Positions 16,055 to 24,073 of a stretch of DNA of 64,000 nucleotides are shown piece by piece; the first letter of the stretch is position 1, and the number at the start of each line of letters is the position of its first letter. The notes beneath the pieces were generated by a model, which did not search any database, was not told where the DNA came from, and saw only the letters and a list, made by a program, of their open reading frames with translations. The translations under genes and the position numbers were made by a program. Source of the DNA: Candidatus Reconcilbacillus cellulovorans (GTDB lineage Bacteria > Bacillota > Bacilli > Paenibacillales > Reconciliibacillaceae); contig MOXJ01000001.1 of NCBI GenBank assembly GCA_002507565.1, positions 1-64,000 of the forward strand, read 5' to 3'.

Positions 16055-16699
16055 TCAGCGCCGCGCGGCGCTTCGAATCAGATCGTTCATGTTGAATCCG
16101 ACTTTTCCGCCAGTCCCATCTCCTGGCGGCGTCCGACCGCCAGCGGCCATGCGCTTCGTGACTTCCTCCGAAACCGCGGCATCCCATAGTTTCTTGAAGT
16201 CCTCGATGCGCCTTTTCGTGTCGTCGACGTCGTCGCCGAGCACGAACGGTTTGAACTGGATCGGCAGGTTGGTTTGGGCCAGAAGGTTCGTCGCCTCCAG
16301 CTCGACCGTCTGCCGCTTCAGCGCCGCCTCCTTCTCCATCAGCTCGCGGCGCTTTTTCTCCAGCTCGTACTGGATCTTTTCCTCTTCGGTCATTTTGGCC
16401 TGGAGCTGCTGCTCCAGCTGCTTCAGCTGTTTCACGTACTGGGTCCGGACCCGGTCCTCGGCGGACTGGATTTGCTTCTGCAGCCAGGTCTCCAGTTCCG
16501 GCGTCAGCTGAAACCCTCCCTGGCCGCCAGAATCGCCTCCAGAGCCGCTTTGGGTCGTTCCGGTACCTGCATCATTCCCCTGGCCTCCTTGTTGGCCCTG
16601 CGCGCCTCCTGCGGCGTCAGTTCCCCCACCTTGGCCAGCATCCGCCGCAAAGAATTGCAGGTTCATTCTGAGCGGCATCCATCTCAACAGGTCTTGCAT
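16055..16699 (-). CDS. Capsid scaffold protein (DUF4355-like)
   Basis: The product is 214 aa. MNLQFFAADAGQGGG near the start is the typical 'LQFFA' opening of DUF4355 scaffolding proteins. A Gly/Gln-rich stretch is followed by a long coiled coil (residues 75-135; QQLQAKMTEEEKIQYELEKK) and a C-terminal capsid-binding tail. ATG 16699 has GGAGG upstream; a start at the internal Met before NLQFF is possible. It is located immediately before the capsid gene, as expected. Confidence 0.85.
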   Translation of the reverse strand: MQDLLRWMPLRMNLQFFAADAGQGGGTDAAGGAQGQQGGQGNDAGTGTTQSGSGGDSGGQGGFQLTPELETWLQKQIQSAEDRVRTQYVKQLKQLEQQLQAKMTEEEKIQYELEKKRRELMEKEAALKRQTVELEATNLLAQTNLPIQFKPFVLGDDVDDTKRRIEDFKKLWDAAVSEEVTKRMAAGGRTPPGDGTGGKVGFNMNDLIRSAARR

Positions 16700-16781
16700 G
16701 TGCTGATTCCTCCATTTCGAGTTCGGCCATGCCGACGCCCTGCGCAGAGTTCGCCGACACCCGCCCTCAAGTTTTTGGTTA

Positions 16782-16815
16782 AAAACAAAACAGCCGGGTC
16801 ACGGCTGTTTCAAAC
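16782..16815 (-). terminator. Terminator after the MuF gene
   Basis: AAACAGCCG pairs with CGGCTGTTT across a short loop, and TTTGTTTTT follows on the minus strand. It overlaps the last codons of the 16799-17719 gene and separates portal/MuF from the scaffold/capsid unit. Confidence 0.75.
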
Positions 16816-17719
16816 GAGTTTTCTTCCATTCCTCAAACGTCAGGTCAGCGAGCTCTTTGTGCTCTTTGCGCCGCACATCCGCGATCCGGTACGTCGTGAA
16901 GCACCGGCAGTTGATGTCGTGCGCGGCCACGCCGGTGTTCCCCGGCGCTTTCCCGCGACCGCCGGACGGCAGAAGCTCGAAATCCTCGTCCACCGGTACT
17001 TCCTGCCCGTCCATCAGCCGGTGGTTGGCAGCCGCCGTGTGCCGCACCTTCTCGTCATGCAGCGAATTCCACTTCTTCATCATCACGACGCCCTGCGCAT
17101 GCGCATGCTGCGCGCTGGCCAGCGTCGCCGCCTCCTGGATTCGGTGAGCCTCGGTCCGGACGATCCGGACGGTGTCCGCGTGGCTGGTATTTAGCACATC
17201 CCGGACGTTCGCGGTCATTTTCCGAAGCGTGCTGCCCTCGACCAAGTCGGCTGTGATCCGCCGGAACAGCTCGTCGATGGTCTGCCGCCGGAGCCGCGAC
17301 AACCGCCCTTTCAGCGTCCGGCCGCCTACCGGTTCCTCGATGATTCGATCGATCTTTTCCAGCGGCACCGCGGCATATGCCAACCGCGCCCTGCTCTCTC
17401 GCTCGATCGCCCAAGCCATCCACTCGTATGAGTGCGAGTACGCCTGGCGCAACAGTCGTCGCAGCGCCCGCTGGTTCTTCGCGCTCATTCGGTCGACTTG
17501 GGCCATGATCTGCTTCTCCAGCCGGCGGAGGCGGTTGTATTTTGCCATTTCCTCATAGGTGAGCTTCCCCTCGGTTTCGAGCTTCGCGTAGAGCAGCCCG
17601 ATCTCGGCGATGATACCGTGCAGCGCGACCTCAAAGTTCCGCCGAATCTGCGCCTCCACCGCCTCCAGCTGTTGCTCATTCGTCCGGCGCAGCTCGTCCT
17701 CGTACTTGTCCAGGCTCAT
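16799..17719 (-). CDS. Minor head protein, SPP1 gp7 / MuF type
   Basis: The product is 306 aa. The C-terminal half has the Mu-F domain: VRIVRTEAHRIQEAATLASA, KWNSLHDEKVRHTAAANHRL and HDINCRCFTTY (the conserved His-Asn-Cys-Arg-Cys end). The N-terminal half is helical. MuF proteins associate with the portal and enter the capsid in a few copies. The start overlaps the portal stop by four bases. No toxin-like extra domain follows the MuF domain. Confidence 0.88.
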   Translation of the reverse strand: MSLDKYEDELRRTNEQQLEAVEAQIRRNFEVALHGIIAEIGLLYAKLETEGKLTYEEMAKYNRLRRLEKQIMAQVDRMSAKNQRALRRLLRQAYSHSYEWMAWAIERESRARLAYAAVPLEKIDRIIEEPVGGRTLKGRLSRLRRQTIDELFRRITADLVEGSTLRKMTANVRDVLNTSHADTVRIVRTEAHRIQEAATLASAQHAHAQGVVMMKKWNSLHDEKVRHTAAANHRLMDGQEVPVDEDFELLPSGGRGKAPGNTGVAAHDINCRCFTTYRIADVRRKEHKELADLTFEEWKKTRLKQP

Positions 17720-19098
17720 GCAGCATCATCGCCCTCGTCGTCGGGCAGCTCCAGGTCGGGGATGCGTTCACGCTCAGCCTCCATGAGATCGAGTTCGTAT
17801 TGCGCATCGTCGACGAACGACAGCTGGCTGAGCCGCGTCTGCTCGCTGACCATGCCTTTGAGTTGCCGCGTCGCCTGCGCTTCGTAAAGCAGATCGCGCG
17901 GGAAATTCCGCTTGAACTCGAACCAAACGTTCAGCGGATCGAATTTCAGGGACGGTGTCTTCATGTTCCACGGCCCGGCGAGAAGCTCAAACATGCGCTT
18001 GCTTGCCGAACGGAACTTGTTTTCGAAGAACCCCGTCTTCATCTCCAATCCGAGCAAACGGTATTTCCGCGCTTCCCCGGACTGAGCCCCGCCGCCGAAC
18101 GCTTCGTCGGACAGGTCCGGCGTCTTCGAAAACCGGTAGATGTTGTCATGCAGCCGATTGAGGTGATGCTCCACGATGTCGTCATCCAGCTGCTTCGTGA
18201 TGAACTTGATGTCGCCACCATCCGGAATATTGAATGCTCCGGTCTTTCGCGCCTCGTTGAGCGTTTCCTCGTCGATCTGCCCGCCGATGAACGCCATGTA
18301 CGCCAGACGGAAGGCCTCGATCTCGCTGTTTACGTCGGACATTGTCCGGTCGTAGGCATCGATGAGGCCGAGAACCTTTTCGGCGTCGCCCTGTAGCTCG
18401 GCGTTGTTGGGGAAGCCGACGACCGGGCACATGCTGAACTGGTGCTGTTCCGGCGGCTTTTCGACCTGGTACACGCCGCTGTTAGAGCGCGTTTCGATGA
18501 AGTAGTGCGTGTTAGTTTCGTCGTAAAACTCCACCTTCCGAATCGGGTTGTCGCGCTCGTCCAGCACCGTGTACACGTACAGCGCGTAATCCGGCTCGGT
18601 GATGTCGCCGGTGGTCGTCAGTAACACCGTCCCGAATGCCGGAAGATTTTTCGCCCTTTCCCGCGCCTGTTTGTCAATGTACAAGAGGCGGGCGCCGTAT
18701 CCGCAGATCGCGGCCATCTTCGTGACCTCGACGTCCAAGTCGGGAAGGTTGTTGAGGGCCGCGAACCGCGTGATGAGGCCCTGGGCTTCCTCGTAATTCG
18801 GATCGTCCTTCGCGTAGTTGTAGCTGATCGGATTCCCGGCGAAGTAACCGACTTTCATGTCGACGATCTCGCCAAAAAAATCATTGGCGACCCGGTTGTT
18901 GACTTTCCTCTCGTCGGCAAGCCGTCGCTGGAAGATGGGGACCCCCTGCGGATCACCCAAATACCGCAGGTACAGCCTCTTCATCTCCGCCTGTCGCGGC
19001 TCAAATTTTCGAAGAATGCGCTGCACCAGCTCAGGCGTGATGCCGCCTTTTTGGACTTGCTCGATCTCGTAGCTGAAATCCGGCAGCATTTCGTGCAT
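17716..19098 (-). CDS. Portal protein, SPP1 family
   Basis: The product is 460 aa from ATG 19098 (GGAGGTGAC upstream). Motifs seen: RYLGDPQGVPIFQRRLADER, VNNRVANDFFGEIVDMKVGY and FAGNPISYNYAKDDPNYEEA, all typical of SPP1 gp6-like portals, then FSKTPDLSDEAFGGGAQSGE near residue 330 (tunnel loop region). The C-terminus is acidic. It forms the dodecameric DNA gate. Gene order terL-portal-MuF is standard for pac-type Firmicute phages. Confidence 0.92.
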   Translation of the reverse strand: MHEMLPDFSYEIEQVQKGGITPELVQRILRKFEPRQAEMKRLYLRYLGDPQGVPIFQRRLADERKVNNRVANDFFGEIVDMKVGYFAGNPISYNYAKDDPNYEEAQGLITRFAALNNLPDLDVEVTKMAAICGYGARLLYIDKQARERAKNLPAFGTVLLTTTGDITEPDYALYVYTVLDERDNPIRKVEFYDETNTHYFIETRSNSGVYQVEKPPEQHQFSMCPVVGFPNNAELQGDAEKVLGLIDAYDRTMSDVNSEIEAFRLAYMAFIGGQIDEETLNEARKTGAFNIPDGGDIKFITKQLDDDIVEHHLNRLHDNIYRFSKTPDLSDEAFGGGAQSGEARKYRLLGLEMKTGFFENKFRSASKRMFELLAGPWNMKTPSLKFDPLNVWFEFKRNFPRDLLYEAQATRQLKGMVSEQTRLSQLSFVDDAQYELDLMEAERERIPDLELPDDEGDDAA

Positions 19099-19106
19099 GT
19101 CACCTC

Positions 19107-20390
19107 CTATCTGGCGATGGTCGGTGCAGCTCGTACCGTTCGCATGTTGATTTCGTCTTCCAACGCGTATCTCACCGCGTCGATGCTGTGGTTATTACGA
19201 TCCGGAAAACCGTCCTTCCAATTCCCGTTCGCGTCCTTCTCCAGCTCGTACTGCGTGAATTCGCGCAGCGTGTTCGGACAGCGGACCGGGTCGATGATGA
19301 TTTCTTCGAGATCCTGTAGGAACTTGATCCCGTGCTCGACCGAATCGGGGCCTTTTTTGGCGCCGCGGACGTTCAGGCCGAGCTCGCGCAATTCGGCGAT
19401 CGTCCGCTGCTCGGCGCTGTCGGCGGTGATCAGCCGATTATTCGGGTTCTCTTGCTTGATTGCGTCCACCAGATGGCGGTTTTTCATGCCCACTCGATGG
19501 ATCTCGTAAAAAATGAAAAGTCGCCTGCGCGTCTTGTCGAAGTAGCAGACGGTGTAGTGCAACGGATCGGAGGCGAAACCAAAGTCCAGACCGCGATAGA
19601 TCCGGTCGAACCGGGCGATTTCCTCGTCCGTGATGACACGGGCCTTCACGTTCGTGAATACCTCGCCACCCGTGCCGTTCGGCACACCGAGATATTCGTG
19701 CTCATAGGCGGCCTCGTTGACGGCCTTCAAATGCTCCGCCTCGATGATGAACTGCTCGCCGAGCCATTCCCGTGGAACGTCTAGGTAGGTGCTATGGTGC
19801 ACGTATGTGTCCGGCCGTTTTTCCAAGACGACGGTGTTCACCCAGCTGCTGACCGATCGCGGCGGGTTGAACGAATAGAAGACGTCAAACTTCGGGCCGC
19901 CGCGCATCAGCGACTGGTTGATAATCCGGATTTCGTCCGGTCCGTTGAATTCGTCGACTTCCTCGTACCAGATCCAGCGGATGTAACCTTTCTTAACCTT
20001 GATCGATTTGATTTTCCGGGGCTTGTCCGCACCTCGGAAAATGATCCGCTGGCCGGTCGGAATATAGATGAGCTCAAGCGGACTGAGCTTCGCCTTCCAC
20101 AGGTGACCGACGCCGAGCACATCGATTGCCCACAGAAGCTGCTCGTAGATGCTATCTTTCAGGTTTGCAGCGACTTTCCGCAGCACGACCGCGTGCGTGT
20201 CCCGGTGCCGCATGATCCCGAGGATAATGACTATACTGATGAATGACGACTTCGTGCTGCCCCGGCCGCCCTTGAGCCACCAATGCGTGTATGCCCCCTG
20301 TTTTATCAGGTGATACAATCCATAGAACGAAGTGGCGATGAGGCGCGACAACCTGACTGCCCGATTAACTACCAGTTCCGGATTGGCCAT
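19107..20390 (-). CDS. terL: Terminase large subunit, PBSX family
   Basis: The product is 427 aa from ATG 20390, which has AGGTGG upstream. The ATPase domain has WWLKGGRGSTKSSFISIVII (Walker A-like, residues 40-58) and YIRWIWYEEVDEFNGPDEIR (Walker B with catalytic Glu). The nuclease domain begins near YRGLDFGFASDP and includes ITADSAEQRTIAELR and a late NHSIDAVRYALED. It pumps DNA into the prohead and cuts it. The start overlaps the end of the small-subunit gene. Confidence 0.92.
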   Translation of the reverse strand: MANPELVVNRAVRLSRLIATSFYGLYHLIKQGAYTHWWLKGGRGSTKSSFISIVIILGIMRHRDTHAVVLRKVAANLKDSIYEQLLWAIDVLGVGHLWKAKLSPLELIYIPTGQRIIFRGADKPRKIKSIKVKKGYIRWIWYEEVDEFNGPDEIRIINQSLMRGGPKFDVFYSFNPPRSVSSWVNTVVLEKRPDTYVHHSTYLDVPREWLGEQFIIEAEHLKAVNEAAYEHEYLGVPNGTGGEVFTNVKARVITDEEIARFDRIYRGLDFGFASDPLHYTVCYFDKTRRRLFIFYEIHRVGMKNRHLVDAIKQENPNNRLITADSAEQRTIAELRELGLNVRGAKKGPDSVEHGIKFLQDLEEIIIDPVRCPNTLREFTQYELEKDANGNWKDGFPDRNNHSIDAVRYALEDEINMRTVRAAPTIAR

Positions 20391-21117
20391 TGGCGCCACC
20401 TCGCGGCTGCGGCGGTACGTCGTCGATGATGTTCACAATGCCGGCGCGTTCCGGATCTTCCAGCTCTTTTGTCTCCGCCTTCACCTTCGCGATCTGTGCC
20501 CGCATCAGCTCGATCTTCGTCCGCCGTTCGTCTTCCTCCGGCGCCGCATTCAAGAACTGCCGGATCAGCGAATTGAGTGTGCTAATCGCGGCCGCCTGGG
20601 CTTTCAGGAAGTTGGCGTACTTGTCCCACGCGAACTGAATTTCCCATTCACGCTCGGTGATCACGCCGCCTTCCTTCACCTTTTTCAGCTCCTTGGTCAC
20701 GTCGTCCCGATCCCGGACGAACATGATCTTCTGCGCCCGGATGATGGCGGTGAATTTCATGACGATGCTGTGCCAGAGCATGTCGAGCGGATCGGCCTCA
20801 GCAGCCAGGTCGAAGACTTCCAAGAACTCCTCGTCCTGGGGCATGTACTTCCGGTAAAGGCCGTGCTTGACGGCGTTTTGGTTGCCCTTCGGCGCCCCGC
20901 CCTTGTTTCCGACCGCGTTTTTGTTGCCGCGCGGCGCGCCAGGGCGGGGGTCTTCGCGCTCCTCCCACTTGTAGTAGTGCTTCCATTTGCGGACCATCTC
21001 GGGCGAAACGCCGAGCTTTTCGGCGATCCATTTGAGTTGTCGCGGGCGGCCGGCGGCGCACCACATTTTGAAGGCTTTCCGCTCGAGCGGACTTCGCTTT
21101 TGCGCCACTACATCCAC
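20365..21117 (-). CDS. terS: Terminase small subunit
   Basis: The product is 250 aa from GTG 21117 (GGAGGTGGG upstream). It has an N-terminal helix-turn-helix (RQLKWIAEKLGVSPEMVRKW), then a basic linker (PRGNKNAVGNKGGAPKGNQN) followed by KHGLY, as in YqaS/XtmA-type small terminases, and a helical oligomerisation part. It recognises the packaging site, which often lies in or near this gene. First gene after the late control region. Confidence 0.88.
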   Translation of the reverse strand: MDVVAQKRSPLERKAFKMWCAAGRPRQLKWIAEKLGVSPEMVRKWKHYYKWEEREDPRPGAPRGNKNAVGNKGGAPKGNQNAVKHGLYRKYMPQDEEFLEVFDLAAEADPLDMLWHSIVMKFTAIIRAQKIMFVRDRDDVTKELKKVKEGGVITEREWEIQFAWDKYANFLKAQAAAISTLNSLIRQFLNAAPEEDERRTKIELMRAQIAKVKAETKELEDPERAGIVNIIDDVPPQPRGGANGQSGTGS

Positions 21118-21329
21118 CCCACCTCCGCATTTGAGTTGTTTTCACGTTGAAGCGCTTTCTGGCTGGAAGCGTTCCAAACGAATCAACGAAAAAACCGAGG
21201 GAAAAGCCCCGGATATTTTCCAGTATCTTGCATTAGACTTTGACTAAATACTGATTCTGTCAAACTCGTGATTTTCGAAAATCCGCATGAAATCAAGGTT
21301 TTCGTTTCGTCAAGATGCGAGTGCAACAA
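21118..21329 (-). promoter_or_regulatory. Late-gene control region
   Basis: This 212-bp gap separates the tyrosine recombinase gene from the late operon. It holds a perfect 14-bp palindrome GATTTTCGAAAATC (21270-21283), an inverted repeat TTTGAC...GTCAAA spanning 21239-21264 that also supplies a TTGACA -35 candidate on the minus strand, and a terminator at 21189-21212. This is the likely site of ArpU-type late activation. A convincing -10 box is not visible, as expected if an activator is needed. Confidence 0.6.
21189..21212 (-). terminator. Terminator in the late leader
   Basis: On the minus strand CCGGGG and CCCTCGG pair with one bulge and are followed by TTTTTT. It ends early-region transcripts before terS and could also act as an attenuator downstream of the candidate late promoter. 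Confidence 0.65.
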
Positions 21330-21938
21330 TCATCCGGTTTTTGTAAAACTCAACCGGAGAACCATGCGGTCGAGCATGTCCTGAGTGAGCCCCAAATACC
21401 GCAAAGTGACCTCCTGAGATTCGTGTCCGAACGCCTCCATGAGTAACGCTATGACGTAGCCCCACTGCTCGCGAGGCGCGTTCATGAGCATGTGATAGCC
21501 CCACGTTTTCCGGAGCGAATGGGTGCCGATGTCTTCGAGGCCGAACCGTTTGGCAATGTCGGACATGATTCGCCAGGCCATTTGCCGGCTGATCGGCTGC
21601 CCTTTTTCGCCGTTTGATTTCTTCTGCCGGGAAGCGAATAAATATTCATCGTCGTCCATGTCCCGGATGTACATCATCAGGTCATCATAGTACGACGGAT
21701 GAATGATGAACCGTCTTTCCTTCCGGCGCTTCCGGCGGTTCCTAGTCTTCTTTGCGACGTAGTTGATGTGCAGCTGGTCCCGGACATCGCCGACCTTCAG
21801 GCTCAACAAGTCGGAAATGCGCAAGCCGCAATGGATGCCCATGGTGAACAGCAGGTAGTTGCGGAAGTTTCGGACCTTCAAGTAATTCTGGATCTCCACG
21901 ATGATTTCTGGGTCCCGGATCGGCTGAACCTCCCGCAT
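21330..21938 (-). CDS. Minimal tyrosine recombinase (catalytic domain only)
   Basis: The product is 202 aa from ATG 21938, which has GGGGTGG upstream. The catalytic set is complete: Arg40 (HCGLRISDLL), His140/Arg143 (THSLRKTWGYHM), His172 (FGHES) and nucleophile Tyr181 (TLRYLG). The N-terminal core-binding domain of a normal integrase is absent. Proteins of this kind sit between arpU and terS in many Firmicute phages. Since a serine integrase is present at the phage end, this enzyme is unlikely to do integration; it may act in late gene control or dimer resolution (inference). Confidence 0.85.
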   Translation of the reverse strand: MREVQPIRDPEIIVEIQNYLKVRNFRNYLLFTMGIHCGLRISDLLSLKVGDVRDQLHINYVAKKTRNRRKRRKERRFIIHPSYYDDLMMYIRDMDDDEYLFASRQKKSNGEKGQPISRQMAWRIMSDIAKRFGLEDIGTHSLRKTWGYHMLMNAPREQWGYVIALLMEAFGHESQEVTLRYLGLTQDMLDRMVLRLSFTKTG

Positions 21939-22123
21939 ATCACCACCCCGCATAAAATCATGGAAGCCGGCACTTACGAACCCTTTGCGCGGCCGGCAAG
22001 CGCCCGGGTCCTGCCCAATAACCGTTCCGGTCACGGCCAAGGAGGCGCGCAGCTCCTGTATGATTTGCCCCTCATACAGGCTCCATGACCATGCTGCGCT
22101 TTGGGGTTGGGCAGGCGTTTAGA

Positions 22124-22306
22124 TTATTCGCGAACACACGTCGGGCGGGAACAGAACTGCTTTGTTCCACACCATGTTCCCCACACGCAGCCAACGCACT
22201 TGGCCGGCTGCTTTGGCCCGGACACATTCCTTTGAAGAGCTGCATTGAGTCCACGAAGCTCTTCGAGGATTTTCTGAACACTTCCTGGACTCTTTGGTCT
22301 GGCCAT
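22124..22306 (-). CDS. Small Cys-rich, zinc-binding-type phage protein
   Basis: The product is 60 aa from ATG 22306, with TTGGAGTGG upstream. The start MARPKSPGSVQKILEELRGL is followed by CVGCVWGTWCGTKQFCSRPT, in which four or five Cys could bind zinc. Very similar short genes occur near arpU in Paenibacillus phages (from memory). Function unknown; DNA binding is possible. It is separated from arpU by a terminator and the 11-bp repeat array. Confidence 0.65.
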   Translation of the reverse strand: MARPKSPGSVQKILEELRGLNAALQRNVSGPKQPAKCVGCVWGTWCGTKQFCSRPTCVRE

Positions 22307-22320
22307 ATGCACCACTCCAA

Positions 22321-22349
22321 AATAAAAAGAGCCGCATTTCTGCGACTCT
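22321..22349 (-). terminator. Terminator after arpU
   Basis: AGAGTCGCA and TGCGGCTCT pair around a GAAA tetraloop (one mismatch), and TTTTTATTTT follows on the minus strand. It ends arpU transcription and lies directly before the ribosome binding site of the 60-aa gene. Confidence 0.85.
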
Positions 22350-22405
22350 GTTCGGCGCATCTGATTTTCCACGCTACCATCATAACATGTTCTGCTCCAA
22401 ATAAC

Positions 22406-22460
22406 CTGCCATTTTCCTGCCAAATGTCTGCCTTTTTTCTGCCACTTTTCTGCCACGTTT
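22406..22460 (-). repeat. Five tandem repeats with an exact 11-bp period
   Basis: On the plus strand CTGCC occurs at 22406, 22417, 22428, 22439 and 22450, four of the five as CTGCCA, with T-rich spacers (unit CTGCCANTTTT). The minus strand therefore reads TGGCAGAAAAN repeats beginning immediately after the arpU stop codon. One helical turn per unit puts all sites on one DNA face, as expected for a cooperative protein-binding array or iterons. Confidence 0.85.
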
Positions 22461-22925
22461 TCAGGCTGGCTGTTCTTCCTTGGGCTCCACAAATACCTCC
22501 AACCGCAGCATGAATGCGAGCTTGTAGATCGCCTTCGATTTCAGCCTGTAATATTTGCGCTCGCTCATATGCAGCTCGGTGTAAACGTGGTAGTCGTACA
22601 CGTCCTCGGCTTCCAGGTAGCGCTTTTCAATGATCTGCCGCTCCAACTTCCCCAAACGGCTGACGGCCTTCTCCACCCGTTCAGTGATCTCTTTCATCCG
22701 CTGCTCGGTGTCCACATTCCATGCCGCGGTCTCCTCGGCCGGCTTCCCGACGACGTAGGTCGGTCCATGATACCTCGGATCAGGCGACGCAGTGACCTTC
22801 ATTTCCCGCCGAACGAAACCGATTTGGCGGTATATCCGCGCCGTCTCCAGGTGCTCCTCAACTCGCTGCCGTGTCGTTTCTCGATCTATTTCCCACGGGA
22901 AAACCATCTGCTCGATGCTTTTCAA
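22461..22925 (-). CDS. ArpU-family late transcriptional regulator
   Basis: The product is 154 aa from TTG 22925. Motifs WEIDRETTRQRVEEHLETAR near the N-terminus and KLERQIIEKRYLEAEDVYDY to MSERKYYRLKSKAIYKLAFM (sigma-70 region 4-like HTH) are diagnostic of the ArpU/phage sigma-like family. These proteins activate late operons. Position at the end of the early region upstream of the late control region fits. Confidence 0.85.
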   Translation of the reverse strand: MKSIEQMVFPWEIDRETTRQRVEEHLETARIYRQIGFVRREMKVTASPDPRYHGPTYVVGKPAEETAAWNVDTEQRMKEITERVEKAVSRLGKLERQIIEKRYLEAEDVYDYHVYTELHMSERKYYRLKSKAIYKLAFMLRLEVFVEPKEEQPA

Positions 22926-22926
22926 T

Positions 22927-22960
22927 TCCCCACACCCACCCCTCACTTGTGGTATAATGG
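22927..22960. promoter_or_regulatory. Leader box, third (weak) copy
   Basis: TTGTGGTATAATGG (22947-22960, plus strand) has an extended -10 form (TGG then TATAAT at 22953-22958) facing right, antisense to the early genes. It resembles the boxes at 28,272 and 29,492 and lies upstream of arpU. It also encodes the last codons of the double-ASCH gene, so coincidence is possible. Confidence 0.3.
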
Positions 22961-23782
22961 GCATGGGAACATCCGTTCAGCCCCGGCGGGCCGCCATCCT
23001 GCGCCGGGGCCGCCCACCACGAATTCTTCGCAGACCACGCATTTCCAATCATCAGGCGGTTCCCAGTTCCACAACCCCTGTCGCCCTCTCGCCGGGATCG
23101 GTTCGCGTAGCCATCGGACGTTCAGAAGCTCCCATGCGAAGCGACCGGGCGTGAAGTCCCCGAAGTAAAACTCGTTTAAATCAGGCACTTTTTCCTCTCC
23201 CCTCGAATTTCGAATGACGATCCCGCCGTCCGCGAAAATCCTTCTGCCGATTTCCCAGCATTCCACCAGCTCTGCCACCGCCACGATGCACCCTTTCGGC
23301 AGGGGAGAAATCTGATGCCAGATTCGCGTATAGTTGAGAGCCAGCATCTTTACCGTCTCGAAGTCGGACTGGAGACCAGCATGAATCGCAATCGGTCCGC
23401 GGTAGTTTGTCCAGCTCCGTGTCTCAAAACGTTTGTACCCGTGGGCGATCAGCGACGCCCAAGGTTGGTGAATCGTGATAGCCTTCACGGCTCGTTCGCT
23501 CCTTACAACCTCAAAATCAATCACCCACACCAATCTGTCCGGTTGGTACTCCGCCACGCTCCCGTACCCCTCAGCGATCGCATCGGTCTCCGTGATGTCT
23601 CCGAGGCGTTCCTGGCGGACGGTCGTGATGCGGATGCGGGCGAACGTTTGGTCGCGCCTGTATCCCGTTTTCGCCAGATGGACCGTGCCGACTTTCCACC
23701 GCCGTTTTCCGACCAGGCGACGGGTCTGCGTCTTGCGGCCGGCGAGGATCGGGGCCACGTGTTCGGGTTTGAAGAGTATCAC
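22943..23782 (-). CDS. Double ASCH-domain protein
   Basis: The product is 279 aa. Residues 1-95 form one ASCH-type unit (MILFKPEHVAPILAGRKTQT start, VIDFEVV end); residues 99-245 form a second (VKAITIHQPWASLIAHGYKR, GPIAIHA, GCIVAVAELVECW, FAWELLNVRWL). A Cys pair (CVVCEEF) follows. ASCH domains are PUA-like and bind or process RNA or modified nucleotides. An internal GTG at 23488 with AAGGAG ten bases upstream starts exactly at the second domain, so the two domains may once have been separate genes, or the second may also be made alone. Confidence 0.75.
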   Translation of the reverse strand: MILFKPEHVAPILAGRKTQTRRLVGKRRWKVGTVHLAKTGYRRDQTFARIRITTVRQERLGDITETDAIAEGYGSVAEYQPDRLVWVIDFEVVRSERAVKAITIHQPWASLIAHGYKRFETRSWTNYRGPIAIHAGLQSDFETVKMLALNYTRIWHQISPLPKGCIVAVAELVECWEIGRRIFADGGIVIRNSRGEEKVPDLNEFYFGDFTPGRFAWELLNVRWLREPIPARGRQGLWNWEPPDDWKCVVCEEFVVGGPGAGWRPAGAERMFPCPLYHK

Positions 23783-24066
23783 GGCTGGCCCTCCTTCAGT
23801 ATGTCCGCAAACACATAAAACGGATCGCCTGGCTCGAATACATCTGCATGATATTCCCCGTGTCTTTCTGGATCAAATGGTTCCGCCACGATGAGGCCCA
23901 GTTCCTCGGCGAAGTCCTGAATCGAGCCGCCCCACCAGTCGTTTCCCCGAAGCGCCTCGGCAATGACTCGGCGGGAGAAGGTTTTAAGCTTCTGGTTTTC
24001 CTCTTTCAGCCGTGCCACCTCCGCTTCAAGTTCCTTGACCCGCTGGTGCATCTCAATGTATGTCAT
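23779..24066 (-). CDS. Conserved early phage protein with coiled coil
   Basis: The product is 95 aa from ATG 24066 (GGGGGTG upstream). The N-terminal half is a coiled coil (MHQRVKELEAEVARLKEENQ), and the C-terminal half carries RGNDWWGGSIQDFAEELGLI, a motif I recall from many uncharacterised phage proteins. Overlaps the ASCH gene by four bases. Function unknown. Confidence 0.6.
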   Translation of the reverse strand: MTYIEMHQRVKELEAEVARLKEENQKLKTFSRRVIAEALRGNDWWGGSIQDFAEELGLIVAEPFDPERHGEYHADVFEPGDPFYVFADILKEGQP

Positions 24067-24073
24067 TCCGCGT

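Noticed and set aside
14653-16095. Long plus-strand reading frame of 480 codons opposite the capsid region
   Set aside because: It is antisense to the well-supported capsid and connector genes, has no family motif and is His/Arg-rich, as expected from a shadow frame in GC-rich DNA.
22406-22460. The 11-bp repeats as a CRISPR array
   Set aside because: Units of 11 bp with 5-6 bp spacers are far too short, and no cas gene is present.
22981-23010. Strong CCCCGGCG/CGCCGGGG hairpin as a terminator for the box at 22,947
   Set aside because: It lies within codons of the double-ASCH gene and has no T run on either strand.
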